From Fulvivirga maritima (lineage in GTDB: Bacteria; Bacteroidota; Bacteroidia; Cytophagales; Cyclobacteriaceae): a stretch of DNA of 64,000 bases. Location: the NCBI RefSeq assembly GCF_021389955.1, contig NZ_CP089980.1:5203001-5267000 (forward strand), read 5' to 3'. Made by a program: the position numbers and the translations under genes. The notes under the pieces were generated by a model, which was not told where the DNA came from, did no database searches, and worked only from the letters and a program-made list of their open reading frames with translations. Below, in pieces: positions 1-9,896 of this stretch; position 1 is the stretch's first letter, and every line of letters starts with the position of its first letter.

Positions 1-2352
1 CCGGTATCCTTAAATTTGGGCAGTTCGTTGCAAACAGGCCCATTGTTAGTAGATGATTTAAACAATGATGGAAAGCCTGATATAGCCGCAAGTCTGTATT
101 TTACAGATGGAGGTGGCCTATTTGTGTTCCGAAATAATAGCACACCTGGAAACATTCAATTCGGTACGGTGAGTGCCATAGCCGCTGCGGGTACAATTGT
201 AAACTTAAGAGCCTCTGACATTAATAGAGATGGCAAGCTAGATTTAATAGCATCAAGATACCTCAGTAGTGATGTGGCATATTATTTAAACACGTCAAGT
301 AATGGCGGCGCGCTTTCTTTTAATGTAAGTGCAAGTAATAGAGTTGCTGCAGGTAACCGCCCGTGGGGATTAGATTTAGGCGATATTGACGGAGATGGAT
401 TTGAAGACTTTGTTGTTGGCAATTCTAATGCCGCCGTTGTTTCTGTTTTATATCGATCAGCCGCATTGAGCTATCAAACATTAAACTTAGGGGTTTCTGA
501 CAGGACTAGAAATTTAAAAGTGGGTGACCTCAATATGGATGGAAAGCCAGATATTGTATTTACCATTTTTGCGCAGGCAAGAATAGGAATATTAATGAAT
601 AGAAAGTGTGTAACCCCTGTTTTGAATGAAGAAGGTCCGCTAACAGTCTGCTCTTCTAACCCTGTAGATCTAGAAACTCAGGAGATTCCAAATGCCACCT
701 ACACTTGGTTAATGGACGGGGCAGTACAACAAACAGGGGCTGACAATACCTATACGGCAAGCACCTCTGGTACTCATACTTACGAAGTAACACTTTCACA
801 AGGAACATGTGCTGAAACCTCTGACCCAATCAGCATTGAGGTAGTTACTTCTTCAGCTGCCTCTTTCGCTATTACTCCAGTAGATCCAGTATGTATTGGC
901 GGAACAGCCACTTTGCAAGTAACCGGTAATGTAAGCGGTAAAACTTTTGAGTGGTCGGGACCTGACAATTTTACTTCCACTTCAAACCCTGCACAAGTAT
1001 CATCTTTTGCTGCAATAGATGTGGGTGAATATAGTGTGGACATTTATGATAATTCTGCAGGTTGTTTAATTGCCACAGAGACTGTGTCTGTTCAATCGGT
1101 TGATGTTCCAAGTTTTGCTGTTTCCGCGTCTGAAACAGCTTCTTGCCAAGGCAACCCAATTACTTTAACAGTAAGTCCATATAATACATCAGATTATTCT
1201 TATCAGTGGGCGAATGGATCTGGCAATATTTCAGGTGAAACTGGATCTACCCTTTCGGTAAATACACCAGGAACACAGGAATATTATGTTAAAATAACAG
1301 ATTTAAACAATGGATCTTGTCCTGATATTGAATCTAATTCCCTTGAAATATCAATGCTATCAGAACCAACGGCTTCTTTTAGTGCTGCAGAAGATGCGTG
1401 CACCCAACAGAATGTGTTATTCACCAATAATAGTACGGTAGATGCTAATGCCACTGTCAATTATCGCTGGACTTTCGGTGATGGTGCCTTTTTGGAAGAG
1501 GAAGAAGTAGGTCACTCTTACGGGGTTCCAGGTACCTATGATGTAATATTGGAAGTAAGCTATGAGGGCTCTACTTGCTCTGATACTTTCACTAAAGAAA
1601 TTGAAATTATAGATGATGGGCTTGATGTAGAAATAGAGGCATCTCAAAATCCCATGTGTTTTCAGGAAGAAGTAACTCTAACTCTTGCTAACGTATCAGA
1701 CAATTATCAAATTGAATGGAGTACGGGTGAAACTAGTAATGAAATTACAGTATCTGAAGCCGGTAACTACTCAGTTATGCTTGTAAACACTGATAATGGT
1801 TGTGATAACCTGGGTAATATCACCTTGGATGAATATCCAGAAACCGTAGTTAATATCACTTCTGACAGTGTCACAGTATCTCCGGGAAGCAATGTACAAT
1901 TAAATGCTACAGGTCTCGCTAATTACTTATGGTCTCCTGGCAGCTCACTTAATGACTCAACAATTGCTAACCCAATAGCTACTGTAAATCAATCTGAAAC
2001 CTATACAGTGGAAGGGACAGATAATAATGGGTGCTATGGCATGGCCAGTATCGATCTTTTCATTGCTACAGATATGGTGGGTAACATAATCAAACCAAAG
2101 AACTTCTTCTCTCCTAATTCAGGAGATAATATAAACGACTTATGGGTCATTGAGAAGATTGAACAATTTCCAGAATGTGCAGTAACTATAATCGATCAAT
2201 CCGGAAATCTATTATATGAGGCTCAGCCTTATAATAATGACTGGGATGGCACTTCTAACGGACAAATGTTGGCCGATGGTGTGTATTATTATGTGATCAA
2301 ATGTGATGGCTCAAAAGTGACAAAATCAGGAAGCATAACCATTCTTAGATAA
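1..2352 (+). CDS. Secreted FG-GAP/PKD repeat protein with type IX (type B) sorting domain, 5' partial
   Basis: The reading frame is open to the first base of the window, so the N-terminus and signal peptide are missing. The first ~190 visible residues carry FG-GAP/VCBS-type repeats with Asp-rich calcium-loop motifs (DLNNDGKPD, DINRDGKLD, DIDGDGFED, DLNMDGKPD). Several Ig-like modules follow, then a PKD domain with the signature WTFGDG around residue 490. The last ~90 residues have the gliding-motility-associated CHU_C pattern: FFSPNSGDNINDLWVI, then a Trp-Asp-Gly turn, GVYYYVIKC and a short beta end. In this family that C-terminus directs export by the type IX secretion system. The product is probably a surface-attached or released adhesin. 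Its ligand is unknown. It lies 139 bp upstream of a second such protein that has its own promoter. Confidence 0.85.
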   Translation, partial: PVSLNLGSSLQTGPLLVDDLNNDGKPDIAASLYFTDGGGLFVFRNNSTPGNIQFGTVSAIAAAGTIVNLRASDINRDGKLDLIASRYLSSDVAYYLNTSSNGGALSFNVSASNRVAAGNRPWGLDLGDIDGDGFEDFVVGNSNAAVVSVLYRSAALSYQTLNLGVSDRTRNLKVGDLNMDGKPDIVFTIFAQARIGILMNRKCVTPVLNEEGPLTVCSSNPVDLETQEIPNATYTWLMDGAVQQTGADNTYTASTSGTHTYEVTLSQGTCAETSDPISIEVVTSSAASFAITPVDPVCIGGTATLQVTGNVSGKTFEWSGPDNFTSTSNPAQVSSFAAIDVGEYSVDIYDNSAGCLIATETVSVQSVDVPSFAVSASETASCQGNPITLTVSPYNTSDYSYQWANGSGNISGETGSTLSVNTPGTQEYYVKITDLNNGSCPDIESNSLEISMLSEPTASFSAAEDACTQQNVLFTNNSTVDANATVNYRWTFGDGAFLEEEEVGHSYGVPGTYDVILEVSYEGSTCSDTFTKEIEIIDDGLDVEIEASQNPMCFQEEVTLTLANVSDNYQIEWSTGETSNEITVSEAGNYSVMLVNTDNGCDNLGNITLDEYPETVVNITSDSVTVSPGSNVQLNATGLANYLWSPGSSLNDSTIANPIATVNQSETYTVEGTDNNGCYGMASIDLFIATDMVGNIIKPKNFFSPNSGDNINDLWVIEKIEQFPECAVTIIDQSGNLLYEAQPYNNDWDGTSNGQMLADGVYYYVIKCDGSKVTKSGSITILR

Positions 2353-2376
2353 GAATATGTCGCTTCATCGGCAATA

Positions 2377-2408
2377 ATTGTCAACTCGTCTTTAATATGC
2401 TATCTTTG
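2377..2408 (+). promoter_or_regulatory. Bacteroidota-type sigma(ABfr) promoter for the SprB-like gene
   Basis: A TTG (-33-like) at 2378-2380 is followed by 20 bp and the -7 box TATCTTTG at 2401-2408. This matches the Bacteroidota consensus TTTG/TAnnTTTG. It would start transcription about 75 nt upstream of the ATG at 2492. Confidence 0.6.
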
Positions 2409-2491
2409 TATCACTTTTTTACGATTTAGCAGTTACAAAACCCCTTCAAATCCTATCAATGACCAGGGATAAAGTGTAAAACGCATTGCTT

Positions 2492-2869
2492 ATGAAAAAA
2501 TTGGTCATTTTATTGTCACTCCTACTGGCTGCTATTAGTGGCTTTGCTCAGGAAGTGTGTAATAACGGAATAGACGATGACGGTGATGGCTTCATTGATT
2601 GCTATGATCCGGATTGCTCTGAAAGCGAAGATTGTAACGGATTTTATTTTGGAAATGACGCTACTTGTGAGTATAAACCAGACAATTTTGCTGATTTCAC
2701 AATGGAGCTAGATTTCCAATCTGATAACCGAACCGCAGATCATTTAGGTAGATTGGCTGTTGGTGATTTAGATGGAGATGGAATACCTGAAATAGTTACT
2801 AAAAGTAGAAGAGGTAGAAGAATAACCATACTAAATGGTCAAACTGGAGAAGTGAAAAAGAGTGACTAA
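2492..2869 (+). CDS. N-terminal part of large SprB-like surface protein (frameshifted gene, part 1)
   Basis: The product starts with a clear signal peptide (MKKLVILLSLLLAAISGFAQ). A Cys/Asp-rich segment (CNNGIDDDGDGFIDCYDPDC) and the first FG-GAP repeat (DLDGDGIPEIV) follow. I chose the ATG at 2492 rather than the in-frame TTG at 2486 because the signal peptide begins there. The frame stops at 2867-2869 in the middle of a repeat. The next frame (2862-8651) continues the same architecture and has no signal peptide. Dropping one A from the A5 run at 2855-2859 joins them as ...GEVKRVTNTPRDL.... The two ORFs are therefore one gene of about 2050 codons, broken in this sequence. Confidence 0.85.
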   Translation: MKKLVILLSLLLAAISGFAQEVCNNGIDDDGDGFIDCYDPDCSESEDCNGFYFGNDATCEYKPDNFADFTMELDFQSDNRTADHLGRLAVGDLDGDGIPEIVTKSRRGRRITILNGQTGEVKKSD

Positions 2870-5800
2870 CACACCTCGTGACCTCATGTGGTACCTAGCA
2901 ATAGGTAATGTTCCCAATCCCAATGGATCATATCCTGAATCTTGTGGAGAAATTTTTTCAGTAGAAACTGGTTACTATATTACTGCATATAATTGCCAGT
3001 TGCAAGAATTATGGAGAACCGAAAGATTCAGCAGAGATCCGGTTCATCCTAGCTTAGCCGATTTTAATGGAGATGGTCAAGTAGAAATTTACTACAAAAA
3101 TGAGATTAGAAATGCCTCTACAGGTCAAGTCTTAGTAGCAGGCACACCAAATGATTGGGATAACCTAAACGGGGGGCCTGTTGCAGTTGATATGTTGGGA
3201 GATGAGGATCTAGAGTTAGTAGTAGGTGATAAAATTTATTCTGTAGATTTAGTTGCAGGTACGCTAACGTTAGAAAGGCAGATGCCCGGTTTCTATAGGC
3301 CAAAAATTAGAGAAGCCGCAACAAGTATTGCTGATTATAACCAAGATGGTTATTTAGACGTCATTATGACTGGTAAAATGGCTCTTGGTGGTGGTGGTCA
3401 TGGAGACTATACCACAGTGTACTTTTGGGATGTTCATAATAATATAGTAAGGACATATCAAGACCCCAGCTATAACTGGAAAAATGGCACAGGAAGACTA
3501 AACATTGGTGACCTTGATGGAGACGGAAAATTAAATGTTTCTTATGTGACTGGTCAATATTTATATGCATTAAATGAAAATTTCGAGTATTTATGGAAGA
3601 AGTCAATTAAAGAACAAACCTCTGGATATACGGGCTGTACATTATTTGATTTCAATGGTGATGGCAAAATGGAGATTGTCTACAGAGATGAAGAGTATCT
3701 CTATATTATTAACGGTGATGATGGCTCAGATAATACTACTATAAAGTGCATATCACGAACTAATGTGGACTATCCTATAGTGGCAGACGTTGATGCAGAT
3801 GGCTCAACAGAAATTTGTGTTGCCTGTGCTACCAATGATAATATGTCATCAGGAGAATTTAATAATGATGCCAATTGGGAAAATGGTCAGGTTCGAGTAT
3901 ACAAATCAGCAACAGAGCCTTGGGTTCCAGCAAGAAGACTATGGAATCAGCATACATATTTTAATGTTAACGTTAATAATGACCTAACTATACCGAGAAG
4001 ACAGCAAAAACACCACCTTATTTGGTCTGAGGAAACTTGTACTGACGGTGAAAATAGACCTTTAAATGGATTCTTAAATCAGTCCCCTTATTTAAACTCC
4101 TACGGTTGCCCTACTTATGCACGTCCTAATCTAGGAATTGTAGAGGGGTCACTTACGGTTGAGCCACCACACTGCCCTGAAATGGATTTTACGGTATCTT
4201 TTCAGGTTACAAATACAGGTGATAAAGATCTCACAGGTGAACTTCCAATAACATTTTATCAGAATCATCCTCAATCAGATTCTACTGTAAGGCTTTCGAC
4301 AGAATATTTTACTTTCAATAACTTTGATGTGGGCGATGTTTATGAAGTGACGGATATCACAGTGACAGGCCCAGGATCTGCTTTTACTTTATATATTGTT
4401 TTAAATGACAATGGAACAACAGTACCGTTACCAGATCCGTATAAGGGGAATACCGATTTTATTGAGTGTGATTATGATGATATAGCATCAGCTGATGTTG
4501 TTCCTATTCCGTTTGAAATCTCAGTAGCCACTACGCCTGATATAAGATGTACCACTGATGCCTCTCCTAATGGAACAGCAAGAGCCTTTAGACTTATTGA
4601 TGGCAATGAGGTGACTTCAAATTATGATTTTTATTGGTTTAACCCAGGCAATGACGTTACAGGAACCCCAGATTATGAAGGTGCTGTATATTCAGGTATA
4701 CCATCAGGTACCTATTCTGTGTATGCTGTGCATAAGACGGCACAGTGTAATTCGGAAGCGGTGGGTGTGGTAACAGTAGGTTCTGAACAAAAACCTATAG
4801 TAGCCCAAATACATGAGAACCGTGGTGATAATAGCTGTACGAAACCTAATGGCAGGTTAACAGTAAGTGTTTTTGATGAAGATGGCAATCTGCAACCAAA
4901 TGGTAAATATACTTTTGAGTGGTACCTTGGTGACTTAACTTCAGGGGAAGTTTTAAACACTAGCCCTACAGTCAATAATTTAACCGGAGGTTTGAGTTAT
5001 ACAGTTATCGTAACCGAGAAATTGACTGGATGTTCTACTATTGAAAGTATGAACGTAACCGATAACCGCGTAACGAGCACTGTAACAGCAACAGCGACAG
5101 ACATCAACTGTTCTAATGCGAATTCAGGTACAGTTTCAGCCAATGTTGGAGGTAATACTTCAGACTATGATTTTGAATGGTATTTTGCAGCAACTCCGTT
5201 ACCTACAGTAAGCGCAACAGGAGCTACTTTGGATAATTTACCAGAAGGAGATTATACCGTAATTGCTTTTGCTAAAAATAGTGGGTGTTCTTCAGATACT
5301 GTTACTGTAACTATTAACCAAACAGTACCTCCAGTAGCTACTGCAGTTAAAATATCAGATAATTATTCTTGTGATGATGACCAACCTTTAGGTACAGCTC
5401 AGGCTTCTGCTACTGGTGGTGCCGCTCCATATACTTATGAGTGGTATTTAGGTCAAAACACTACTGGGACAGTTTTAGCGAGTACAGCCACTGTAAATAA
5501 CTTTGCAAAGGGTATCTACACTGTTAAAGTTATTGATGCAAATGGTTGTTTTGATACCGCTGAAGTAACCATAGATAACGATAGGATAATTCCTGAAATA
5601 TCAATAGATAGTAAAACCAATGTTACTCAATGCTCACCTTTTAACGGTAGTATCACTGTTGGAGTAGATGAAGATGGGAATGCTGGGGATGTTTCTGATT
5701 ACACTTTTTACTACTATTTTGGGGCATCAGTACAACCTAGTCCAGACTTCACCGAAACGTCGAACACTCTTTCAAATTTAGCAGCTGGTACTTATACGGT

Positions 5801-8651
5801 AAGAGCAGTTAATAACGTTTCCTTCTGCGAGGCCTCTAACATTGAAACCGTTACTATTGATGGTCCGCAAATAAGAATTCAATTAAATGCCTCTGCATCT
5901 AGCTTCCCTAATGATTGTAGTGAAGATAGCGGAGTATTGGCTATTAACGTATCTCCGAGTTCAGCAGATTATGATATCTATTGGTATCAGGGCAATGTAG
6001 ATCCAGCTACCGCTACCCCATTCTTAGAAGGAACTAATGTATTTACCGCCGCTTCCTTAACAGCTGGTAACTATACTGTACTAGCCAGAAACCTTACTAC
6101 TCATTGTGAAGAGAGTGCAGTATTCTATATGCCACAAAATGATGGACATCAGTTAGACTTAAATACGGTGCAGACGGCATCATATTGTAGTGATGATAAT
6201 GGGAAGATTCAGGTATCTTTAAATCCTACCACTATAGACCCTTTTGATGAGAGTTACTATGAGATCATTATATATGAAGGAGACGATGTAACAGGACAAC
6301 CTTTGGATAGTCGTTATGGCGTGAAAGATCAAACTGTTTATGAATTCACTAATTTACCTAGTGGAAACTATTCGATAACAGCACGTCCTACTGATCCGGT
6401 TATTGCTGTATGTCAAGATCCAATTGTAAGAGCAGAAATAGAACTTATAGTTGAGTATCCTTCAATTACTGTAACGACCAATAATGATAATACCTATTGT
6501 ACTGACACAGGTGGAGACGGTAATGGTGAAATAATAATAGAGATAGATGGAGGTGCCAGACCACTTTCAGAGTTCGATATTGTGTGGTATGAAGGAGAAA
6601 ATAATGCTACACCTATCGACCTCTATCATGTCAGCAGTAATGATCATTTAATAAACCTAAGTCCTGGTTACTATACAGTAGAAGTGGAAGATAACACTCA
6701 ATTTAGGAGATGTTTGACTACACGTACTTTTAGAATATATGATGACCGCCCTACTATTTCAGTACCAAGAGCTGATATTGCAATTACTAACATTGTTAGT
6801 TGTGACCCAAGCCATAATGGTAGTGTTATTACAATTACGAATATCCTTGAGGATGGTGCTCCTGCAAATTTGGCAGATTACACTTTCCAATGGTTTGATC
6901 CTAATTCAATCCTTTTAGGTGATACTGATAGCCAGATAGAAGATGTTCAACAACCCGGCACATATTCTGTAATTGTGACACATGATGACAGTCATTGTAA
7001 AACCGCAAGTATAGAATTTACTATTGAGGATGAAACTATTGATAATCCTAGCATAACATTGACTGACTTTTCAAATCCATCACAATGTGTGTTTCCTGAG
7101 CAAGTAGGAATGCTCGAAGTAGAAGCTTCTGGCTCAAGTACATCTGGATATACGTATGAATGGTTTCATGGTACCACTACATCAGATCCTCCTTTGAATG
7201 CAGCTAATGTTTCAGGGACAAATGGAGAAATAGCCACTGATCTAGATGGGTATAATTTCTACACTGTTAGGGTAACTAATAATGATAGTTATTGTACAAC
7301 CAATGCTACTTACCAAATGGATTTAGATACTAAGGTAATTGAAGTAAGTCCGGATTCTGTTATGGTAACTAACTGTGCAACATTGAGCAATGGTGCTGTG
7401 TCAGCAAGTGTAATTCGAAATGGTTCTAACAATGATTATTCCTTTTCTTGGAGTAATAATGATTTAGGTACATATATCGGTCAGATATGGAATCAAATTC
7501 CTCAAGGGGAATATACTGTTATTGCTACTAGCAATATTGATCCAAGTTGTGTTTCTGCACCTGAAACCGTAACAGTCATCAATGATTTAGTAATGCCTGA
7601 ACCAGTGGTTGAAGCCTTTGCGCCTATGACTGTTTGTGATGAGGAATATGCAGACGGTGCAGCCAGGGTATCAGTTGATGGTACTATTATAGGATATATG
7701 TTCCAATGGTTTGAAGGTACCGAAATCACTTCTCCTGTATTTACAGGATCAGAGGTTTCTAAGTTGAAAGCTAGTATTCCATATACAGTTATGGCTACTG
7801 ATAATACTACGCAATGTACAGGAACAGATGAAGTGCAAGTAGAAATTAGTCAACCAGCAGCTTTTGTGCCTACTATTGAAATAGAGGCTCATGATATTGG
7901 ATGTTATGAAGTTCCAAGAGGTATTTTATCAACTTCTGTAGAAGGAAGTACTGTAGGTTACACCTTCACGTGGTATGAAGGATCTGAACCAACAGGTTCT
8001 CCGATTGGAACAGGTGAAAGAATCAGGAATTTGGCTGAAGGTTTTTATACTGTAGTGGCTAAGAACAATGTTTCTCATTGTACAGGTATAGCGACTGCTG
8101 AAATTCTTCATGAAGAGTCATACCCTGAATTTACATTCTCATTTGTAAGTCCTGACTGTAGTACTCCAAATGGCGCTATTACACTCGTGCCAACTAATGA
8201 TGTAAATATTGCCAGAGTAATCTGGACAGTTCAGGGTGGTGATCCTGCTGATGAACTTTACAGAGGATTTGTTTTGGGAGATGTTCCTGAAGGTATATAT
8301 ACAGCTCATGTTTATTCTAGTGCCCAGTGTTATGTGAGTGAAGATGTTGAAATACTATCAAATCCTACACCACATAGGGGTATATCCAGGCATAGTGGTT
8401 CTCAAAATGATAAGTTTTATATAGATTGTATTGAGAATTTCGAGGAAAGTATTGTCAAAATATTTAACCGTGCTGGAACACTTGTTTATGAGACTGAAGG
8501 CTACAATAATGAAAGTAATTTCTTTGATGGAGTCTCTAACAAAGGATTAAGTGTAATGGGAACCGACTTACCTGATGGAACCTATTTCTACATCATAGAT
8601 AAACGAGATGGTACTAAACCATTAGCAGGATACTTAGAAATTGTAAACTGA
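2862..8651 (+). CDS. Giant SprB-like repeat adhesin with type IX type B C-terminal domain (frameshifted gene, part 2)
   Basis: This holds the bulk of a secreted repeat protein. Residues 1-380 contain FG-GAP/VCBS repeats (DFNGDGQVE, DYNQDGYLD, DLDGDGKLN, DFNGDGKME, DVDADGSTE). From about residue 550 to 1830 there are 14 tandem modules of roughly 90-100 residues. Each has a W/Y-Y/F-x-G strand (for example EWYLG, WYEG) and ends in G-x-Y-T/S-V...C, as in SprB-type repeats of gliding adhesins. The last ~90 residues are a CHU_C-like type B sorting domain, and the end reads LPDGTYFYIIDKRDG. The GTG at 2862 is only the first start-like codon after the frame break, so translation really begins at 2492. 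The PorP/SprF gene begins 7 bp after the stop, the usual partner arrangement for type B cargo. A role in adhesion or gliding is inferred. Confidence 0.85.
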   Translation: MTNTPRDLMWYLAIGNVPNPNGSYPESCGEIFSVETGYYITAYNCQLQELWRTERFSRDPVHPSLADFNGDGQVEIYYKNEIRNASTGQVLVAGTPNDWDNLNGGPVAVDMLGDEDLELVVGDKIYSVDLVAGTLTLERQMPGFYRPKIREAATSIADYNQDGYLDVIMTGKMALGGGGHGDYTTVYFWDVHNNIVRTYQDPSYNWKNGTGRLNIGDLDGDGKLNVSYVTGQYLYALNENFEYLWKKSIKEQTSGYTGCTLFDFNGDGKMEIVYRDEEYLYIINGDDGSDNTTIKCISRTNVDYPIVADVDADGSTEICVACATNDNMSSGEFNNDANWENGQVRVYKSATEPWVPARRLWNQHTYFNVNVNNDLTIPRRQQKHHLIWSEETCTDGENRPLNGFLNQSPYLNSYGCPTYARPNLGIVEGSLTVEPPHCPEMDFTVSFQVTNTGDKDLTGELPITFYQNHPQSDSTVRLSTEYFTFNNFDVGDVYEVTDITVTGPGSAFTLYIVLNDNGTTVPLPDPYKGNTDFIECDYDDIASADVVPIPFEISVATTPDIRCTTDASPNGTARAFRLIDGNEVTSNYDFYWFNPGNDVTGTPDYEGAVYSGIPSGTYSVYAVHKTAQCNSEAVGVVTVGSEQKPIVAQIHENRGDNSCTKPNGRLTVSVFDEDGNLQPNGKYTFEWYLGDLTSGEVLNTSPTVNNLTGGLSYTVIVTEKLTGCSTIESMNVTDNRVTSTVTATATDINCSNANSGTVSANVGGNTSDYDFEWYFAATPLPTVSATGATLDNLPEGDYTVIAFAKNSGCSSDTVTVTINQTVPPVATAVKISDNYSCDDDQPLGTAQASATGGAAPYTYEWYLGQNTTGTVLASTATVNNFAKGIYTVKVIDANGCFDTAEVTIDNDRIIPEISIDSKTNVTQCSPFNGSITVGVDEDGNAGDVSDYTFYYYFGASVQPSPDFTETSNTLSNLAAGTYTVRAVNNVSFCEASNIETVTIDGPQIRIQLNASASSFPNDCSEDSGVLAINVSPSSADYDIYWYQGNVDPATATPFLEGTNVFTAASLTAGNYTVLARNLTTHCEESAVFYMPQNDGHQLDLNTVQTASYCSDDNGKIQVSLNPTTIDPFDESYYEIIIYEGDDVTGQPLDSRYGVKDQTVYEFTNLPSGNYSITARPTDPVIAVCQDPIVRAEIELIVEYPSITVTTNNDNTYCTDTGGDGNGEIIIEIDGGARPLSEFDIVWYEGENNATPIDLYHVSSNDHLINLSPGYYTVEVEDNTQFRRCLTTRTFRIYDDRPTISVPRADIAITNIVSCDPSHNGSVITITNILEDGAPANLADYTFQWFDPNSILLGDTDSQIEDVQQPGTYSVIVTHDDSHCKTASIEFTIEDETIDNPSITLTDFSNPSQCVFPEQVGMLEVEASGSSTSGYTYEWFHGTTTSDPPLNAANVSGTNGEIATDLDGYNFYTVRVTNNDSYCTTNATYQMDLDTKVIEVSPDSVMVTNCATLSNGAVSASVIRNGSNNDYSFSWSNNDLGTYIGQIWNQIPQGEYTVIATSNIDPSCVSAPETVTVINDLVMPEPVVEAFAPMTVCDEEYADGAARVSVDGTIIGYMFQWFEGTEITSPVFTGSEVSKLKASIPYTVMATDNTTQCTGTDEVQVEISQPAAFVPTIEIEAHDIGCYEVPRGILSTSVEGSTVGYTFTWYEGSEPTGSPIGTGERIRNLAEGFYTVVAKNNVSHCTGIATAEILHEESYPEFTFSFVSPDCSTPNGAITLVPTNDVNIARVIWTVQGGDPADELYRGFVLGDVPEGIYTAHVYSSAQCYVSEDVEILSNPTPHRGISRHSGSQNDKFYIDCIENFEESIVKIFNRAGTLVYETEGYNNESNFFDGVSNKGLSVMGTDLPDGTYFYIIDKRDGTKPLAGYLEIVN

Positions 8652-8658
8652 TACTAGT

Positions 8659-9621
8659 ATGAAGTTATTTTTTAACCTTAATAGAAATTGTCTGGCTCTT
8701 GTTGTTGTACTTGTTTTTATGTCAGCTATAAAAACACAAGCCCAGCAATATCCAGTTTACTCGCAATACATTTTTAACCCGTTAGTGATCAATCCGGCAG
8801 TAGCAGGTAGCCACGTACAAGTGAGCGCTACTGCCATGTATCGAAACCAATGGGTTAACTTTGACGGAGCACCCAAGACCTTTTCCTTTAGTGCGCATAC
8901 ATCATTACTAAAGAATAAAATTGGTGTAGGCATGTTAGTGGCAAATGACCAGATAGGTAGCTATAATAACAATAGCGTTTTTGGTAGTTATGCCTTCATC
9001 ATTAGATCAGGAATGGGAACATTTTCTATGGGTTTACAAGCAGGTTTTAACTTAACCTCTGCAGATTTTAGTGACTTAAATTTAGTGGATCCGGGGGATG
9101 CTTCATTCTCCACTTTTGATAATAAGTTTAAGCCTAACTTTGGAGCTGGTGTATACTATAGTAATGATTTATTCTTTGCTGGTTTTTCGGTTCCTTTCAT
9201 TCTTACTAATAGTGTGGATCTAACAGATACTGAAGACCTCGTTAATGGAGTTAAAGAAGCAAGGTATTATTATTTACACGGTGGTATGATGCTTCCATTA
9301 AGCAGAATGAAAACTGTAGTGTTTAACCCTGCCATATTGGTTCGAGCACAAGAAGGTCAGCCATTAAGTATGGATTTGAATGCTGGTTTTATATTTTATG
9401 ATGTATTTAGTGTAGGAGCTTCTTATAGAAATGTAGATGCTATAGTCACTTACATTCAACTAAAGATCAGTGATTCTTTAAATTTCGGTTATTCATACGA
9501 CTGGACTTCGTCAGATATCAATCAGTATTCTGCTGGTACACATGAATTTTCTTTGAACTATAGGTTCCGAATTAGAAAGATTCATGGTAACGTGGAATGT
9601 CCTAGTGTGTTTAAATTCTAG
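8659..9621 (+). CDS. PorP/SprF family type IX secretion outer-membrane protein
   Basis: The product is a 320-residue outer-membrane beta-barrel protein. Its signal peptide ends near AIKTQAQQ. It then shows the family's opening motif (QYPVYSQYIFNPLVINPAVAGS, here residues ~29-50), RNQWVNFDGAPKTF, and a barrel of alternating beta strands ending in an aromatic residue. In Flavobacterium, SprF-type proteins are needed to secrete or anchor the type B cargo encoded next to them. This one starts 7 bp after the SprB-like gene, so it is probably that adhesin's dedicated partner. The length is normal for the family and no residue is evidently missing. A strong terminator follows. Confidence 0.9.
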   Translation: MKLFFNLNRNCLALVVVLVFMSAIKTQAQQYPVYSQYIFNPLVINPAVAGSHVQVSATAMYRNQWVNFDGAPKTFSFSAHTSLLKNKIGVGMLVANDQIGSYNNNSVFGSYAFIIRSGMGTFSMGLQAGFNLTSADFSDLNLVDPGDASFSTFDNKFKPNFGAGVYYSNDLFFAGFSVPFILTNSVDLTDTEDLVNGVKEARYYYLHGGMMLPLSRMKTVVFNPAILVRAQEGQPLSMDLNAGFIFYDVFSVGASYRNVDAIVTYIQLKISDSLNFGYSYDWTSSDINQYSAGTHEFSLNYRFRIRKIHGNVECPSVFKF

Positions 9622-9641
9622 AGAAGAATAAAGAATAATAA

Positions 9642-9680
9642 AAAAAGGCCTTTGAAGTTTAAATTTTCAAAGGCCTTTTT
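9642..9680. terminator. Bidirectional intrinsic terminator
   Basis: A perfect 12-bp stem (aaggcctttgaa, 9645-9656, with ttcaaaggcctt, 9666-9677) is flanked by A-runs on the left and T-runs on the right. It lies between the convergent PorP/SprF gene and the minus-strand MoxR operon and can serve both. Confidence 0.85.
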
Positions 9681-9704
9681 ATTTATTCAGTCACAATATT
9701 GATT

Positions 9705-9896
9705 TTAATATTTTAGTGAGTCAACATTAATGGCAGTACTGTCCTTTTCTTCAGTTTGTTGGTTTATTAACCTTTCCTTCAACTGTGGTTTTGATCCAGG
9801 AAAAGTAGTTCGAGAGGAAATATCATAACCGATATACACCATTATTGCAAAAAAGACTAGTGCTACTATCAGGAATACCTTTTTAGACTTGTTCAT
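9705..9896 (-). CDS. Small single-pass membrane protein at the end of the MoxR/Bat operon
   Basis: The product has 63 residues: a short basic N-terminus (MNKSKK), one transmembrane helix (VFLIVALVFFAIMVYIGY) and a polar tail predicted outside. Its ATG shares one base with the stop of the upstream gene (TAATG), which indicates translational coupling, and it is the last gene before the terminator. I do not recognise a family. Its position suggests an accessory part of the membrane complex encoded by this operon. Confidence 0.7.
   Translation of the reverse strand: MNKSKKVFLIVALVFFAIMVYIGYDISSRTTFPGSKPQLKERLINQQTEEKDSTAINVDSLKY

Noticed and set aside
2853-2869. Programmed -1 ribosomal frameshift at the A5 run of the SprB-like gene
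   Set aside because: The required shift is +1 (or loss of one A), not -1, and similar events occur at unrelated genes, so a dedicated recoding signal is unlikely.
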